A DNA stretch of 64,000 nucleotides from Alteromonas sp. BL110 (GCF_003443615.1 NZ_CP031967.1:310001-374000); one strand, 5' to 3'. Positions 26,218 through 35,329 are shown, numbered from the stretch's first letter. Notes: generated from the sequence alone by a model not told the origin. A program made the numbers and translations.

Positions 26218-27018
26218 CTAGTTAGCGGAAATAATTACTTCAAGTTCTGATATCAATGCTTTTCTATTCGTTGAATAACTAGCAAAAGGGTGTGGAGATG
26301 CAAAAGTATTATGGTCATTGTCAAAGTAATCGCCAGCGACGTTAGCAAAACGTTCAGATAGTGCTGCCTCAATAAATATTTTAGCTCCCTCTTTTAAATC
26401 GCCACCTGCAATACCATAGGCATCTTTAACCATTTTACTACCTAATAAAGACTTAGGGTTCACCGAAACCATCTTAGGTCCGTTTAACTGATACTTTTCC
26501 CCAAGATAAGCTGTCCACATAGTAATACCCAACTTACTCTGCGCATAAGCTGCGCCATCCGAAAGTTGAGTTTCACCTCTTAGGGCAGCAAAGTTCACCG
26601 GCGCTTGTGCAGCAGAAGAGACGTTAATCACACGACTGTGCTCATCCATAACATCTGCAAGGGACAGCGTAAGCATATAGGGCGCAATAGTGTTAACCAT
26701 GAACCGAGCATCTAGCCCTGCAGCAGTAATAGGGTTTTCTATGGAAAAAACACCTGCGTTATTGATAAGTATGTCTAAACGGTCGGTGTTTGCTTTTAAC
26801 TCTACGGCAAGTTTTTTAACGTCGTCAAACAACGATAAATCAGCCTGAAGAACAGTAATGCTGGTTTTGGGAAATTGCGCTTCTAATGCGCCTTTAACAT
26901 TATCTAATTTACCTTGGCTTCTGCCGTGTAAAAAAAGGTTATGTCCTTCTTTGGCTAACATTTTTGCTGTTTCTAGACCGATGCCGTCAGTCGCCCCAGT
27001 TATCAATATCGTCTTCAT
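26218..27018 (-). CDS. Short-chain dehydrogenase/reductase (SDR)
   Basis: About 266 residues. Classical SDR marks: TGATDGIG cofactor loop (residues 8-15), NNAG at about 85, catalytic Ser (NVSSAAQ) and YAQSK. The tail resembles the retinol dehydrogenase/WW-domain oxidoreductase-like branch, although the substrate is unknown. The frame extends to ATG 27072, but ATG 27018 gives the standard MKTILITGA start and is preceded by GAGTATGAG. It is not obviously operonic with its neighbours; the b561 gene downstream is on the same strand after 267 bp. Confidence 0.87.
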   Translation of the reverse strand: MKTILITGATDGIGLETAKMLAKEGHNLFLHGRSQGKLDNVKGALEAQFPKTSITVLQADLSLFDDVKKLAVELKANTDRLDILINNAGVFSIENPITAAGLDARFMVNTIAPYMLTLSLADVMDEHSRVINVSSAAQAPVNFAALRGETQLSDGAAYAQSKLGITMWTAYLGEKYQLNGPKMVSVNPKSLLGSKMVKDAYGIAGGDLKEGAKIFIEAALSERFANVAGDYFDNDHNTFASPHPFASYSTNRKALISELEVIISAN

Positions 27019-27432
27019 CTCATACTCTGCCGTAAATAAAGCCCAAAACTCAGTGCAAGCGACATATACCAATCAACCTGCTTTGGGGTACATTAACAGT
27101 GAAGTAGAAGACTGATAATGGTGTAATTGCTTAAAGCTGTTTCAATGTAATCTATATAATCAACAGCTTTCGTTTTAATGCTGTTTAAAATGCTTATATC
27201 AGCAACAGATAATTTATAAAAACCATCTAGCCAGCGACTTCAATAACACTTAGACTGCGGGAATAAAAATAAAAAACGACAGGTATTACGCCCGCATTCT
27301 ATCGGGGCGTTCGCCATCATGTGCAAGATACGCTGGTGCCCTTACCCACTTTTAAATAGTGGTGTGCCACATGTAAATTAACGCGCATATGATGAGGTAC
27401 TTTTCAATTTAGTAACAAGGGTTCTCAATTTA
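27019..27432. other. 414-bp gap before asd
   Basis: No gene is supported. An 8-bp inverted repeat AAGCTGTT/AACAGCTT with a 20-base loop lies at 27134-27169, and CGCCCG...CGGGGCG and CCACT...AGTGG hairpins lie in the 200 bases before asd, so the asd transcript may have a structured leader. I did not find the conserved elements of a lysine riboswitch. Confidence 0.4.
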
Positions 27433-28557
27433 ATGTCACAACAAAAAGTAGGTTTAGTGGGCTGGCGCGGTATGGTTGGCTCAGTATTAATGCAGCGCAT
27501 GCAAGAAGAGCAAGATTTCGCGCACATTGAGCCCACCTTTTTTACCACCTCTCAAAAGGGTATTGCAGCGCCAAACTTTGCTGGCAAAGATGCAGGTGTT
27601 TTAGAAGATGCGCACGACATCGAGGCGCTATCAAAACAAGATATTGTTATTACTTGTCAGGGCGGTGACTACACGAAAGCCGTTTACGACGACCTTCGCG
27701 CGTCTGGCTGGAATGGTTATTGGATTGATGCAGCGTCGGCCCTTCGCATGAAAGACCATGCGATTATTGTACTAGACCCAGTGAACCGTAAAGAAATTGA
27801 TAGTGGCATTGAAAAAGGTATTCGTACATACGTTGGCGGAAACTGCACAGTGTCACTAATGCTGTTGGCTCTAGGCGGCTTATTTGAACAAGACCTTGTT
27901 GAATGGGCATCACCGATGACCTACCAAGCGGCCTCAGGGTCTGGCGCTAAGCATATGCGTGAACTTATTAGCCAAATGGGCGCGATTCATAGCAATGTTA
28001 AAGATAAAGTGGAAGATCCGGCTACCGCTATATTGGATATCGATCAACAAGTAGCTGAATTTATTAGAAGCTCAGAATACCCAAGCGAGCAGTTCGGCGT
28101 TCCTCTTGCAGGAAGCTTAATTCCGTATATCGACTCACAGCTTCCATCTGGACAAAGCCGTGAAGAGTGGAAAGCACAAGCCGAAGCTAACAAGATTTTA
28201 GGTATTAAGGGCAGTGAAGTGCCTATTGATGGTATTTGTGTGCGCGTAGGCGCTATGCGCTGTCACAGCCAGGCGATTACGCTTAAACTCAAAAAAGACT
28301 TACCAGTGAGCGAGATTGAAGAGATCTTAGCTAAGCACAATGATTGGGTAAAAGTCGTGCCTGATGATCGTGATGTAACTATGCAGGAACTCACGCCAGC
28401 CAAAGTTACCGGTACCCTGTCTATTCCAGTAGGTCGTATCCGTAAGCTAAACATGGGCCCTGAGTATATCTCAGCGTTCACCGTTGGCGATCAGCTTTTA
28501 TGGGGTGCTGCAGAGCCACTTCGCAGAATGTTGCGCATTGTGCTTGAGCAAAACTAA
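27433..28557 (+). CDS. asd: Aspartate-semialdehyde dehydrogenase
   Basis: A 374-residue enzyme reducing L-aspartyl phosphate with NADPH to aspartate semialdehyde, the branch-point for lysine/diaminopimelate, threonine and methionine. The NADP loop ([13 protein letters not shown]) starts the protein; catalytic Cys lies in [10 protein letters not shown] (residues about 134-143), and the substrate-binding [11 protein letters not shown] is present. The length and sequence match the gammaproteobacterial form (E. coli Asd, 367). The start ATG 27433 follows an AACAAGGG purine stretch. It is transcribed alone, with a strong terminator at 28583-28615. Confidence 0.96.
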   Translation: MSQQKVGLVGWRGMVGSVLMQRMQEEQDFAHIEPTFFTTSQKGIAAPNFAGKDAGVLEDAHDIEALSKQDIVITCQGGDYTKAVYDDLRASGWNGYWIDAASALRMKDHAIIVLDPVNRKEIDSGIEKGIRTYVGGNCTVSLMLLALGGLFEQDLVEWASPMTYQAASGSGAKHMRELISQMGAIHSNVKDKVEDPATAILDIDQQVAEFIRSSEYPSEQFGVPLAGSLIPYIDSQLPSGQSREEWKAQAEANKILGIKGSEVPIDGICVRVGAMRCHSQAITLKLKKDLPVSEIEEILAKHNDWVKVVPDDRDVTMQELTPAKVTGTLSIPVGRIRKLNMGPEYISAFTVGDQLLWGAAEPLRRMLRIVLEQN

Positions 28558-28582
28558 TACTTAGTTTTACTTAATAAATCCT

Positions 28583-28618
28583 AAAACGCCTTACCAGTGA
28601 CTGGTAAGGCGTTTTTTA
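28583..28618. terminator. Strong terminator after asd
   Basis: AAAACGCCTTACCAG pairs with CTGGTAAGGCGTTTT, a perfect 15-bp stem with a TGA loop and a T-run on both strands. It ends asd and can also end the convergent VOC-gene side. Confidence 0.92.
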
Positions 28619-28668
28619 TTTCTAGTATTCCTCGTAATATACGTAAAACATCAGAAAAGAGTATGATC

Positions 28669-29028
28669 CTAGTAAGCCGACTCAGACCAAACAGCAAGTT
28701 CATTGCCACCTGGCTCTACAAAATGAAAACGGCAACCACCGGGAAAATTAAATAAGGGTTTGGTAATTGTTCCGCCCGCGCTTTCTACATTGTACTGTAC
28801 TTTAGCTATGTTACCGGCATAGAGTACTAACAAGGGCGCCCCGCTTTCTGCCTTTGAAACCCGTTCCGCTGCGAATATGCCACCCTCTAACCCTGCATTA
28901 CTAAAGGCACTATACTCACTACCGTAGTCAGTAAAGCACCAGCTAAAAGCATTTTCGAAAAAGGCTTTTGAACGTTCTAGATCAAGGGATGCAAATTCAA
29001 CATAGTTAAGTTTAGTACTTTCCTGCAT
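28669..29028 (-). CDS. VOC (glyoxalase/bleomycin resistance) family protein
   Basis: A 119-residue single-domain VOC protein. The opening KLNYVEFASLDLERSKAFFENAFSW, the strand GGIFAAE and the closing pattern FHFVEPGGNELAVWSE are characteristic of the family; the two beta-alpha-beta-beta-beta units fold into a metal-binding cavity after dimerisation. The Glu in PGGNELAVW is a usual metal ligand. The substrate is not known for this branch. ATG 29028 is preceded by AGGG-like purines on the minus strand. Confidence 0.85.
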   Translation of the reverse strand: MQESTKLNYVEFASLDLERSKAFFENAFSWCFTDYGSEYSAFSNAGLEGGIFAAERVSKAESGAPLLVLYAGNIAKVQYNVESAGGTITKPLFNFPGGCRFHFVEPGGNELAVWSESAY

Positions 29029-29170
29029 GAGGGTTATGCCTGGCGATGCGCGAATTTGACAGTATCATAGCACTAATCATTATCGAGTCGACTATACAGA
29101 CATAACTCTGTTCGTTGGGTTGCGCCGTTACGGTAAATGCAAAGTACGGCCGTGTATGCCGAGTGCAAGG

Positions 29171-30397
29171 CTAAAAGCTTACATCCCACTGCAGTGAATA
29201 GATTGTACTATCGCCGACTTCAATATCGAACTGATCAAGAGAGATTCTGCTTACCTGCGCAGTAAGTTTGTTGTCGTGACCTTTAAAAAACCAGTTAAAC
29301 GCCAGTGATTTTTCGTAAAAATCTTCGTCTTTTTCGCTAGTATTAGGTGAATAGGTAGCATAGCGGACAGCAATTTCTAAAGGCTTTGGCCACCAGCTTA
29401 ATGTCTCATTTATAAAGTAGCCAGCTTGAACGTAATATCCGCGTAATGTTGTTTTGATGTTGTCATTAGCTACGTCCACGATTTCCTTTTCGTGATATTC
29501 TGCCTGCGCGTTAAAGCCTTGATAAAAGTACGCACCGTCAATCACAAACTGCTGAATATCGTACTGCCCTTCAGTCTCACCTTCATCAAAGTGGGTCAAA
29601 TTGCTTGCTCCAGATGAAGAGAAACGCGTGAACTGACTTTTAAACTTAGCGCCCGCGATAGCTATCGCGGCTTTCGGAGTAGATGAACGAGCAATGTCGC
29701 TATTTTTAAAACCGACTTCTTTACCTAAAAAATTCCACTGCAGTCGACCCGAATACATGGCCTCACCGTCATGATTACTATAGTCACCACGACCTGAACC
29801 ATTAAACACACCTGCCCAGTAATTGAAATTAGCAGCACCGCCGTTATCGATATAACCGTAGATAGAAGCGCCCATTTGCCTGTCTAGTGTGAATATTCTA
29901 TTGATGATAGAACGATCCATCATTTGTTGACCGCCACTGCTAACACTGCGCTCTCTGGAATATTCAACTTTCCACTGACCAAACTTAAACCGAAGCGCAT
30001 CATACTTTTCAAAGGCTAGCGTCGCACTTAGCGTGCGCTGATCGACGGCATCGTATTCCACAGCGTAGTTAATCCACGGCATAGCAATGTGACCGTCTAA
30101 TTTAACTCGCGCCCTGTTAATACCGAATTGATTTCCAGCGTTGTGGTTAAAGTCGGCAAGTTCAGTTGGCTGGCCAATGCCAGGGTTAGCATAGCGAAAC
30201 TGCACTCTCCCTCGAGCACGCAACGAAAAGCCGTTGTTGTCACTTTGAAATGTTAAACCGTCGCCATTGTATTCGGGTAAAGTCTCGTAAGACACTCGCT
30301 CAGCATCAACCTTAGACGCTAACGCTGCCGAGGAGAAAAATAACGTTAAAACAGCATTAAATATAAGGCAAAAAGAAGAATGAATTCTGAAAAACAA
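29171..30397 (-). CDS. OprO/OprP-family phosphate- or polyphosphate-selective porin
   Basis: A 408-residue exported beta-barrel. The signal peptide covers the first 28 or so residues (ending AALAS). The mature part follows the OprP pattern: RGRVQFRYANPG, NRARVKLDGHIAMPWINYAVEYD, LRFKFGQWKVEYSRERSVSSG, MMDRSIINRIFTLDRQMG, and a C-terminus ending in aromatic strands with terminal Phe (LQWDVSF). OprP/OprO form trimeric anion pores for (poly)phosphate. Upstream lie three Pho-box repeats at 30462-30490 and a -10 TATACT, fitting PhoB induction under phosphate starvation. The Pho box is strong support for the family call. Confidence 0.88.
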   Translation of the reverse strand: MFFRIHSSFCLIFNAVLTLFFSSAALASKVDAERVSYETLPEYNGDGLTFQSDNNGFSLRARGRVQFRYANPGIGQPTELADFNHNAGNQFGINRARVKLDGHIAMPWINYAVEYDAVDQRTLSATLAFEKYDALRFKFGQWKVEYSRERSVSSGGQQMMDRSIINRIFTLDRQMGASIYGYIDNGGAANFNYWAGVFNGSGRGDYSNHDGEAMYSGRLQWNFLGKEVGFKNSDIARSSTPKAAIAIAGAKFKSQFTRFSSSGASNLTHFDEGETEGQYDIQQFVIDGAYFYQGFNAQAEYHEKEIVDVANDNIKTTLRGYYVQAGYFINETLSWWPKPLEIAVRYATYSPNTSEKDEDFYEKSLAFNWFFKGHDNKLTAQVSRISLDQFDIEVGDSTIYSLQWDVSF

Positions 30398-30442
30398 AGC
30401 ACACTACGTAAAACGGAAATTTATGCGAAGGATATATACTTT

Positions 30443-30490
30443 AGTATAAGAATCAAGAGCGCTGACACAAAAGTGACATAAAAATGAAAT
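30443..30490 (-). promoter_or_regulatory. Tandem Pho box and -10 element of the OprP-like porin
   Basis: On the minus strand the order is ATTTCAT (30490-30484), four T, ATGTCAC (30479-30473), four T, GTGTCAG (30468-30462): three 7-bp units on an 11-bp pitch, the classic PhoB layout CTGTCAT-N4-CTGTCAT. The -10 element TATACT is at 30448-30443, 13 bp further on, placing the box over the -35 region as in PhoB-activated promoters. The start ATG is about 45 bp downstream. Confidence 0.8.
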
Positions 30491-30546
30491 ATTTAATGAT
30501 TACTTAGCAATGTAGCGCTCTTTTATATAAAGGTTATCTGCGCTCT

Positions 30547-31563
30547 TTAGTTGCCCGATAGTGAGTTTGCTGGTAAGTGAGGACTTCCTTTCTGCGCCTG
30601 CTCACTTTGTTTAATTAGTTCAACGATATGCTTATTTACCGGTGTAGCTATATGATGTTTTTTGCCTAACCTAGTTATCTCACCGTTTAAATAGTCTATT
30701 TCAGTACGCCTTCCTAATACCAAATCTTCATACATGGAAGAGCGGGCTTCGGGGTCAATTTTGAGCGTCGATGCAGCGACCAAGTTGAACAAAAAGTTAG
30801 GTAGTTTCATGATTGTCGGCATAAGTTTGGGGATAACCTTCCCAGTACGTGCAGGTGTTATCCCTTCGGCGTTTAGCACTGTCAGCGCCTCGGACAATAC
30901 TTTTGCCATTACCAACCTGTATTGCCTATTCCCTAGTTGCGATTTAAGCGGTATGCCCGACAATGCATTGACCGCGTTATTCAAGTTCATAATAAGCTTG
31001 CCATACTGTACTGCCGCCATATCACTATAAACCGTCACTGGCAGCGAAGCGCTTTCAAGTGCCTTAATGAATTCTGCACAGTGATTACCGGGATCTTCTA
31101 AAGCTATATCTCCCTCAGTACCGCAATGAAAGTGCCCTCCCCCTTTGTAAAAAACATTGAAAGGCACCATGCCTGCAATAACAACCTGTTCTAAATGTTG
31201 TCGTAATAGGTCAGCGTTGCGAACACCGTTTTGCAGGCTAACCACAAGCGCATTAGGCTTTCCATACTGCTTAATTATTCTGGCAGCGCTTTCGGTATCT
31301 TGGCTTTTAACACATAGTAGAATGATATCTGCACTAGCTAAGCTATCGTTATTTAATGAAAAATTGACGTGATTAGCATCGGTCATTTGTTTGCGGCCCC
31401 GCCAGTCGGTCACTTTCAATCCATTTGCTACGATGTCGTTGCATAATCGTTGCCGGCCTATAAGTGTAAGCGTATTTGAACTGTTGAACACAGGGCCCGA
31501 AGCCAACAAACAACCCGCAACATAACAGCCGATACTACCCGCGCCTAACACCACAATATTCAT
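30547..31563 (-). CDS. Ketopantoate reductase-like protein (PanE/ApbA family)
   Basis: About 338 residues. N-terminal NADP-binding Rossmann motif GAGSIGCYVAGCLL, then LLCVKSQDTESAARII and LQNGVRNADLL as in PanE/ApbA; the C-terminal helical domain follows (MNLNNAVNALSGIPLKSQL, including the conserved Lys/Asn region). True PanE makes pantoate for coenzyme A, but many paralogues act on other 2-ketoacids, and the C-terminal extension is longer than in E. coli PanE (303 residues), so the exact role is open. The frame opens at ATG 31581; ATG 31563 (MNIVVLG) follows an AGGA at good spacing. Confidence 0.82.
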   Translation of the reverse strand: MNIVVLGAGSIGCYVAGCLLASGPVFNSSNTLTLIGRQRLCNDIVANGLKVTDWRGRKQMTDANHVNFSLNNDSLASADIILLCVKSQDTESAARIIKQYGKPNALVVSLQNGVRNADLLRQHLEQVVIAGMVPFNVFYKGGGHFHCGTEGDIALEDPGNHCAEFIKALESASLPVTVYSDMAAVQYGKLIMNLNNAVNALSGIPLKSQLGNRQYRLVMAKVLSEALTVLNAEGITPARTGKVIPKLMPTIMKLPNFLFNLVAASTLKIDPEARSSMYEDLVLGRRTEIDYLNGEITRLGKKHHIATPVNKHIVELIKQSEQAQKGSPHLPANSLSGN

Positions 31564-31782
31564 CGATGTTTTTCCTATCATGCCTAACTTTCTGCTATTT
31601 AGTTAGACTGCTTCGCAATGATCAAAATGTAAATATAAAAGACACATACTAATAACAAAAATACGTTTTGTATCAGTTATTTTCTATTAGTTTGATTCAA
31701 TATTTCAATTTTCCCCTCGTACGTGATCTCCCTACAATTAGACCGAGTAGTCAATTTATATATGGTCAAGTAGAGGGTCATC

Positions 31783-32949
31783 ATGTTCGGTCAACAAACT
31801 GCGTTAACCAATACTCGCAATGCAGAACGTTCTGCCAGTAGCAAAGTTGCTTTGGTTGCAGAAGGTGGCGGCCAACGCGGTATTTTTACAGCAGGTGTAC
31901 TGGATACCTGGTTAGATGCGGGGCATGACCCTTTCGATATCCTTATTGGCACATCGGCAGGCTCGCAAAACTTAACAAGCTTTGTGGCACGTCAAAAAGG
32001 CTATGCAAAACGCTTGATTCGAGGGTTAACACGGCACAAGCGTTTCTTTCAGATGGGCCGCGGTTTAATGGGCAAACATATTGTCGATTTAGACTGGTAC
32101 TTTGATAAAACCCAAGAAGCGAACCGTTTACTGGATTTAGATACCGCTAAAAGCAATGTGGCAGATAGAGAAATACTGTTTACGGCTACGAACTCTCGAG
32201 ACAGAAAAGCCTATTTTCTAAACCCTATGAAAAGCCAAAACAACTGGGTTGAATTGATTAAAGCATCGAGCGCACTGCCCTTGTTATATAAACAAGGCGT
32301 TCCGCTTCACACTGAAATTGAAGCCAAGCAAGCTGCGAATACTGATTTTTACTTAGATGGTGGTTTAGCCGCGCCTTTACCTGTAACTGAGGCTTACAAC
32401 CGTGGTGCTACCAAAATCGTAGTGATCAGAACCGTAGATGAGGGTTTTCAAGCCCAATCACCTTGGCTACAAAAGCTAAGCGCAGTGATGTGTGCAACGG
32501 GTACCTGCCCGAAAACTATCGACTATTTACTGCAACACGAACATGCGTATCAAAAAGAGTTAGCGTTTATCGAAAATCCACCTGAAGGGGTGGAGGTAAT
32601 TCAAATTTTTGCACCTAACAAGCTTCAAAGTAAGCTGTTAGGTAGCACAGATGCGCAACTTCGTCACGATTACAACCTTGGCAAGAAGGCTGGTATTGCT
32701 TTTCTAGAAGCTGAAAATGCGATAGAAGCCCAGTACGAAAGTGAAGTTTTTGCGGCAGTTACTAATGATAGTGAAGTGAAAACCTCACGTAGCGATAATA
32801 TTCGTGTTGCGAAAACCGTTGAAATGGCAACAGGTAAGGCAACAGGTAAAGAAGCGAAGGCAAAACGAACTCTACTTACACTTCCTTTTCCTGGACGTTT
32901 GAGGCCGCAAGTGAAAACGCAGAAAGAAGATAAGCGGATGACTGCATAG
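31783..32949 (+). CDS. Patatin-like phospholipase (YjjU-like)
   Basis: A 388-residue patatin-family lipid hydrolase, acting with a Ser-Asp dyad. Seen: the oxyanion GGGQRG at about residues 29-34, the nucleophile motif GTSAGS (about 60-65), and DGGLAAPLP with the catalytic Asp at about residue 192. The arrangement and the FVARQKGYAKRLIRG stretch match the YjjU branch. The tail after about residue 310 is Lys/Thr-rich and low in complexity. GAGGGTCATC before ATG is the ribosome site. A 26-bp tandem repeat follows its stop and runs into the convergent HAD gene. Confidence 0.88.
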   Translation: MFGQQTALTNTRNAERSASSKVALVAEGGGQRGIFTAGVLDTWLDAGHDPFDILIGTSAGSQNLTSFVARQKGYAKRLIRGLTRHKRFFQMGRGLMGKHIVDLDWYFDKTQEANRLLDLDTAKSNVADREILFTATNSRDRKAYFLNPMKSQNNWVELIKASSALPLLYKQGVPLHTEIEAKQAANTDFYLDGGLAAPLPVTEAYNRGATKIVVIRTVDEGFQAQSPWLQKLSAVMCATGTCPKTIDYLLQHEHAYQKELAFIENPPEGVEVIQIFAPNKLQSKLLGSTDAQLRHDYNLGKKAGIAFLEAENAIEAQYESEVFAAVTNDSEVKTSRSDNIRVAKTVEMATGKATGKEAKAKRTLLTLPFPGRLRPQVKTQKEDKRMTA

Positions 32950-32970
32950 TTACCGCTCTATTTACTTCTG

Positions 32971-33056
32971 GGGCAGCGATGCTTTCCTGATCTCTTGGGC
33001 AGCGATGCTCTCCTCATCTTTGGGGCAGCGAAGCTCTCCTTATCTTTGGGGCAGCG
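32971..33056. repeat. 26-bp tandem repeat overlapping the 3' end of the HAD gene
   Basis: The core GGGCAGCG recurs at 32971, 32997, 33023 and 33049, exactly 26 bp apart. Units 1-3 are full 26-mers differing at a few positions (GATGCTTTCC, GATGCTCTCC, GAAGCTCTCC); the fourth merges into the HAD coding sequence and there forms a perfect GGGCAGC-GAA-GCTGCCC hairpin. The array therefore looks like tandem expansion of the last codons and stop region of the HAD gene. Confidence 0.85.
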
Positions 33057-33687
33057 AAGCTGCCCAGCCCTCAAGACTTTCAAACACGCCTACCGCTTTA
33101 GAAAAATCATGATTAGCCGACAAGGGCGTGGGAATTGCCACAGTTTTAATTCCTGCGCTAACAGCAGCTTGTAATCCAAATTCTGTATCTTCAACTGCCA
33201 TCACTTCATGTGGTGCCAACTGCATTTGCGATAAGGCTGCTAAATAGCAATCAGGTGATGGTTTACCTTCAACTACGTCATCAGAGGAAACAATACACTC
33301 AACGATATCTGCAAAGCCATAGAAAGACACTGTCTTTTCAACCGCTAAACGGGCGCCTCCTGTTACTATAGCTACGCGCAAGTCATGAGATTTACAGAAC
33401 ATAAGGGCTTCTTTTGCACCACGCATCAAGGGAAACGCTTGGCGCTGTATAAACTGTAGTGTTAGCGCCCTTCTCTTCTTAAAGAGTTCTTGGGGCGTTA
33501 GAGCAAGCGAGAAATCCTGAATGATATCGCTCGCATTGTTCATTACTGAAATACCAGCCATACGCGTGTGGTAATAATCAAATGTCAGTTCTTTGCCCAT
33601 ATCCGCAAGCATGGCTTTCCATAACTCGAAATGCGTCATTTCTGAGTCGATTAGTGTACCGTCGTGGTCGAAGAAAATGGCTTTCAT
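33040..33687 (-). CDS. HAD-family phosphatase (beta-phosphoglucomutase-like)
   Basis: A 215-residue HAD hydrolase. Motif I is FFDHDGTLIDSE (nucleophile and acid/base Asp, residues about 5-16), motif II is VTGGA (Thr), motif III Lys is in EGKPSPD, and motif IV is AVEDTEFG. A helical cap sits between motifs I and II as in subclass I phosphatases and phosphoglucomutases. The substrate is probably a sugar phosphate; this is not determinable. The C-terminus (GWAASLPQR) is coded inside a 26-bp tandem repeat array, so the stop position may vary between strains. Confidence 0.88.
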   Translation of the reverse strand: MKAIFFDHDGTLIDSEMTHFELWKAMLADMGKELTFDYYHTRMAGISVMNNASDIIQDFSLALTPQELFKKRRALTLQFIQRQAFPLMRGAKEALMFCKSHDLRVAIVTGGARLAVEKTVSFYGFADIVECIVSSDDVVEGKPSPDCYLAALSQMQLAPHEVMAVEDTEFGLQAAVSAGIKTVAIPTPLSANHDFSKAVGVFESLEGWAASLPQR

Positions 33688-33881
33688 GGTATGTATCGTA
33701 AAACTAACTTAAGTGACATGGAAAAAATAACCTAGTCTATAACTGTTAACGGTTTTTGCCACACGATAAAGTGTAACCGACTGATAAGTAAAAAAAATAA
33801 TTACGTCTAAAAATTAGCCACCTTGACAGCAAATAGAAAAGTATTTATAAAACGTTTTTTCACTATTTCATCAAGTAAATC

Positions 33882-34316
33882 ATGTCAGAATTATCAACAC
33901 CTGTAAAACAAACCGAAGCGCACACACTTATTGAAGGCTTATTGAAATCTAGCGATCCAACTGCAGAGCTAGATAAAATTTCTGAAGAGTACAACATTGC
34001 AAATTGGGGGCAAACCAATGCGGTTTCTGCGGACCTTTACGATGCCGTACGCGACTTACTTGGCAAAGGTGTAGTGACAGGCAACGACCTTGTCGCAGGC
34101 AAAGACACCATGGACCCAATTGTACATAAAGTACAAGAAGAAACAGAAAAGCTTATCGCTAACCCAGGTGAAGCAGACGCTGACCGAGTTCAAACGTTTG
34201 TACTTGGCTTCCTACGCACTTTTGTAAGCCAACTACTCCACCCAGGTACTAAGAAAGCGATTTACGCGAAAAAGCTTCCTGACTTAATCAAAGTTCACCA
34301 GCAAATTGCTAAGTAA
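33882..34316 (+). CDS. Hypothetical protein
   Basis: I do not recognise this 144-residue protein. It is soluble, acidic and mostly helical, without signal peptide, membrane segment or Cys/His clusters. Distinctive stretches are IANWGQTNAVSADLYDAVRD in the middle and FVLGFLRTFVSQLLHPGTK near the end. Its codon use and solid reading frame look like a real gene. It has its own 195-bp upstream region and a good terminator at 34395-34428. Neighbours (a HAD gene, an SDR gene) point the other way and give no functional hint. Confidence 0.72.
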   Translation: MSELSTPVKQTEAHTLIEGLLKSSDPTAELDKISEEYNIANWGQTNAVSADLYDAVRDLLGKGVVTGNDLVAGKDTMDPIVHKVQEETEKLIANPGEADADRVQTFVLGFLRTFVSQLLHPGTKKAIYAKKLPDLIKVHQQIAK

Positions 34317-34394
34317 CTAAAGCTTAAGGATAGCGCCTACCTAACTAGAGGCGTTAGCTTAATCGCTTAATAGATTGCTATATAATTTGCTAAT

Positions 34395-34428
34395 AAAGAA
34401 ACCCGTTTAATAACGGGTTTCTTTTTAA
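34395..34428. terminator. Bidirectional terminator between convergent genes
   Basis: AAAGAAACCCGTT (34395-34407) pairs with AACGGGTTTCTTT (34412-34424), 13 bp around a 4-base loop, with A- and T-runs on the two sides. It serves the hypothetical gene and the convergent SDR. Confidence 0.9.
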
Positions 34429-34452
34429 TTAGAGTTTTAAACCCAATAAGTT

Positions 34453-35190
34453 CTAAACAATGCCACCATTCGCTCTGATAACTTGACCGTTTATCCAAAT
34501 ACTCTCTTCGCTGCATAAGAAAGCTACAACATTAGCGATATCCTCTGGCGTACCTAAACGTTCTAGCGGCGCCATATTTTTTAACTTCTCAACAAAGTCT
34601 TCCGACTTGCCTTTCATAAACAAATCAGTATCAGTCGGGCCTGGTGCAACTGCGTTTACCGTAATGTCTTTTCCCCGTAACTCTTTAGACGTAATAGCTG
34701 TTAGCGTTTCAACGCCAGCTTTTGTTGCGGCGTAAACGCCATATTTTTCCAATTTAAGACCAACTATGGAGGTAGATATATTTACGATTCGACCACCTTG
34801 GTTTAGTCGATTGACTGCTTGCTGCGTGGTGAACATGACGCCTTTGAGATTGATATCCACATGTTGATGAATGGTATCTTCACTCACATCTGCTAATGCA
34901 TCCATAGATAAAACACCCGCATTATTAATAAGTATATCGACCGAACCAAATTGCTTTTCAGTCTCATCAAATAGACGTTTTACATCGTTAATATCAGATA
35001 CATCGGCTTGAATGGCACACGCGACTCCCCCTTTCTTCTTTATATCATCAACCACACTTTGCGCTTGCTCTTCACTTCCCGAGTAATTTACAACAACCTG
35101 AGTGTTTTCTTGACTCAATCGTTTAGCGATTTCAGCACCAATACCTCGCGATGACCCTGTGACAATAGCTGTGCGCACGTTGTTTTTCAT
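34453..35190 (-). CDS. SDR-family oxidoreductase (FabG-like)
   Basis: About 245 residues, a classical SDR: VTGSSRGIGAEIAK (cofactor loop, residues 10-23), NNAGVLS at about 87, catalytic Ser in NISTSIVG, then YAATK with Tyr/Lys, and NAVAPGPTDTDL. It is close in pattern to 3-oxoacyl-ACP reductase and glucose dehydrogenase relatives, but there is no fatty acid context, so the substrate is open. The frame opens at ATG 35202; ATG 35190 (MKNNVRTAIV) is preferred since GGAG lies 6 bases upstream. Upstream to 35329 no other feature is evident. Confidence 0.87.
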   Translation of the reverse strand: MKNNVRTAIVTGSSRGIGAEIAKRLSQENTQVVVNYSGSEEQAQSVVDDIKKKGGVACAIQADVSDINDVKRLFDETEKQFGSVDILINNAGVLSMDALADVSEDTIHQHVDINLKGVMFTTQQAVNRLNQGGRIVNISTSIVGLKLEKYGVYAATKAGVETLTAITSKELRGKDITVNAVAPGPTDTDLFMKGKSEDFVEKLKNMAPLERLGTPEDIANVVAFLCSEESIWINGQVIRANGGIV

Positions 35191-35329
35191 AGCATTCTCC
35201 ATTGAAGTGGCAAATTCCTTTGATATTTATGTTTACGCGCTCACTGCGAGAACGTTTTCAAATAGCGATGACTGGCTGATGTCGTTAGGTGAAGTGCAAT
35301 AACAATTAAGCGCTTTAAGATGAACAGCT

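Noticed and set aside
27073..27432. Lysine riboswitch upstream of asd
   Set aside because: The conserved core segments of that riboswitch were not found; only short unrelated hairpins are present.
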